This document shows, piece by piece, positions 5,827 through 5,827 of a stretch of DNA of 5,827 bases (the stretch's first letter is position 1; each line of letters opens with the position of its first letter). The DNA comes from Spirochaetia bacterium UBA5550 (GTDB lineage: Bacteria; Spirochaetota; UBA4802; UBA5550). The stretch is taken from contig DINC01000328.1 in NCBI GenBank assembly GCA_002425885.1, positions 1,765 to 7,591 of the forward strand, given 5' to 3'. The notes beneath the pieces were generated by a model, which had not been told where the DNA came from, made no database searches, and saw only the letters and a program-made list of their open reading frames with translations. The position numbers and the translations under genes are program-made.

Positions 5827-5827
5827 G

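Overview
The window looks like a stretch of spirochaete chromosome (Spirochaetia, Treponema/Spirochaeta-like). This is an inference from protein style and not from a marker gene. The response regulator-PAS-kinase protein carries phrases (LILMDIDLG, VFLSSH, SYGYVVKNSG, IKMAFRLF) that I associate with the hybrid histidine kinases abundant in that class. The chemoreceptor tip has the same flavour. The DNA is AT-rich, with very AT-rich intergenic regions. There are no mobile elements, tRNAs, rRNAs or CRISPR repeats.

Layout. Positions 1-1490 (minus strand) hold most of a methyl-accepting chemotaxis protein whose C-terminus lies beyond the left edge. It has about six closely packed membrane segments in place of a periplasmic sensor and no recognisable HAMP domain. 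A long non-coding stretch (1491-2137) separates it from a divergent plus-strand gene at 2138-4300. That gene encodes a soluble 720-residue protein with the order REC - PAS - PAS - PAS - HisKA_2 - HATPase_c. Its receiver domain has Gly14 where the second acidic Mg2+-pocket residue is expected.

Downstream are two small unrecognised genes in divergent orientation: an 81-codon gene (4372-4617, minus) and an 88-codon gene (4926-5192, plus). They are separated by about 308 bases containing candidate promoters for both and an ACCGGTCGGT-type palindrome. The 88-codon gene has a promoter candidate, a G-rich ribosome binding site and a strong hairpin terminator (5196-5224), so it looks like a complete single-gene transcription unit. 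The last gene (5227-5757, minus) converges on that terminator. It encodes a stand-alone PAS-domain protein flanked by coiled coils.

How the genes may work together. Three of five genes are signalling proteins: a chemoreceptor, a multi-PAS sensor kinase and a single PAS protein. None is co-directional with a neighbour, so there is no operon in view, and no partner regulator, CheA/CheW or transcription factor is present. A functional link between receptor and kinase through their shared upstream region is possible but is only inference. I found no clear evidence of a wholly new multi-gene system. The most interesting points are the altered receiver pocket, the HAMP-less six-segment receptor, the palindromes in the control regions and the two small orphan genes.
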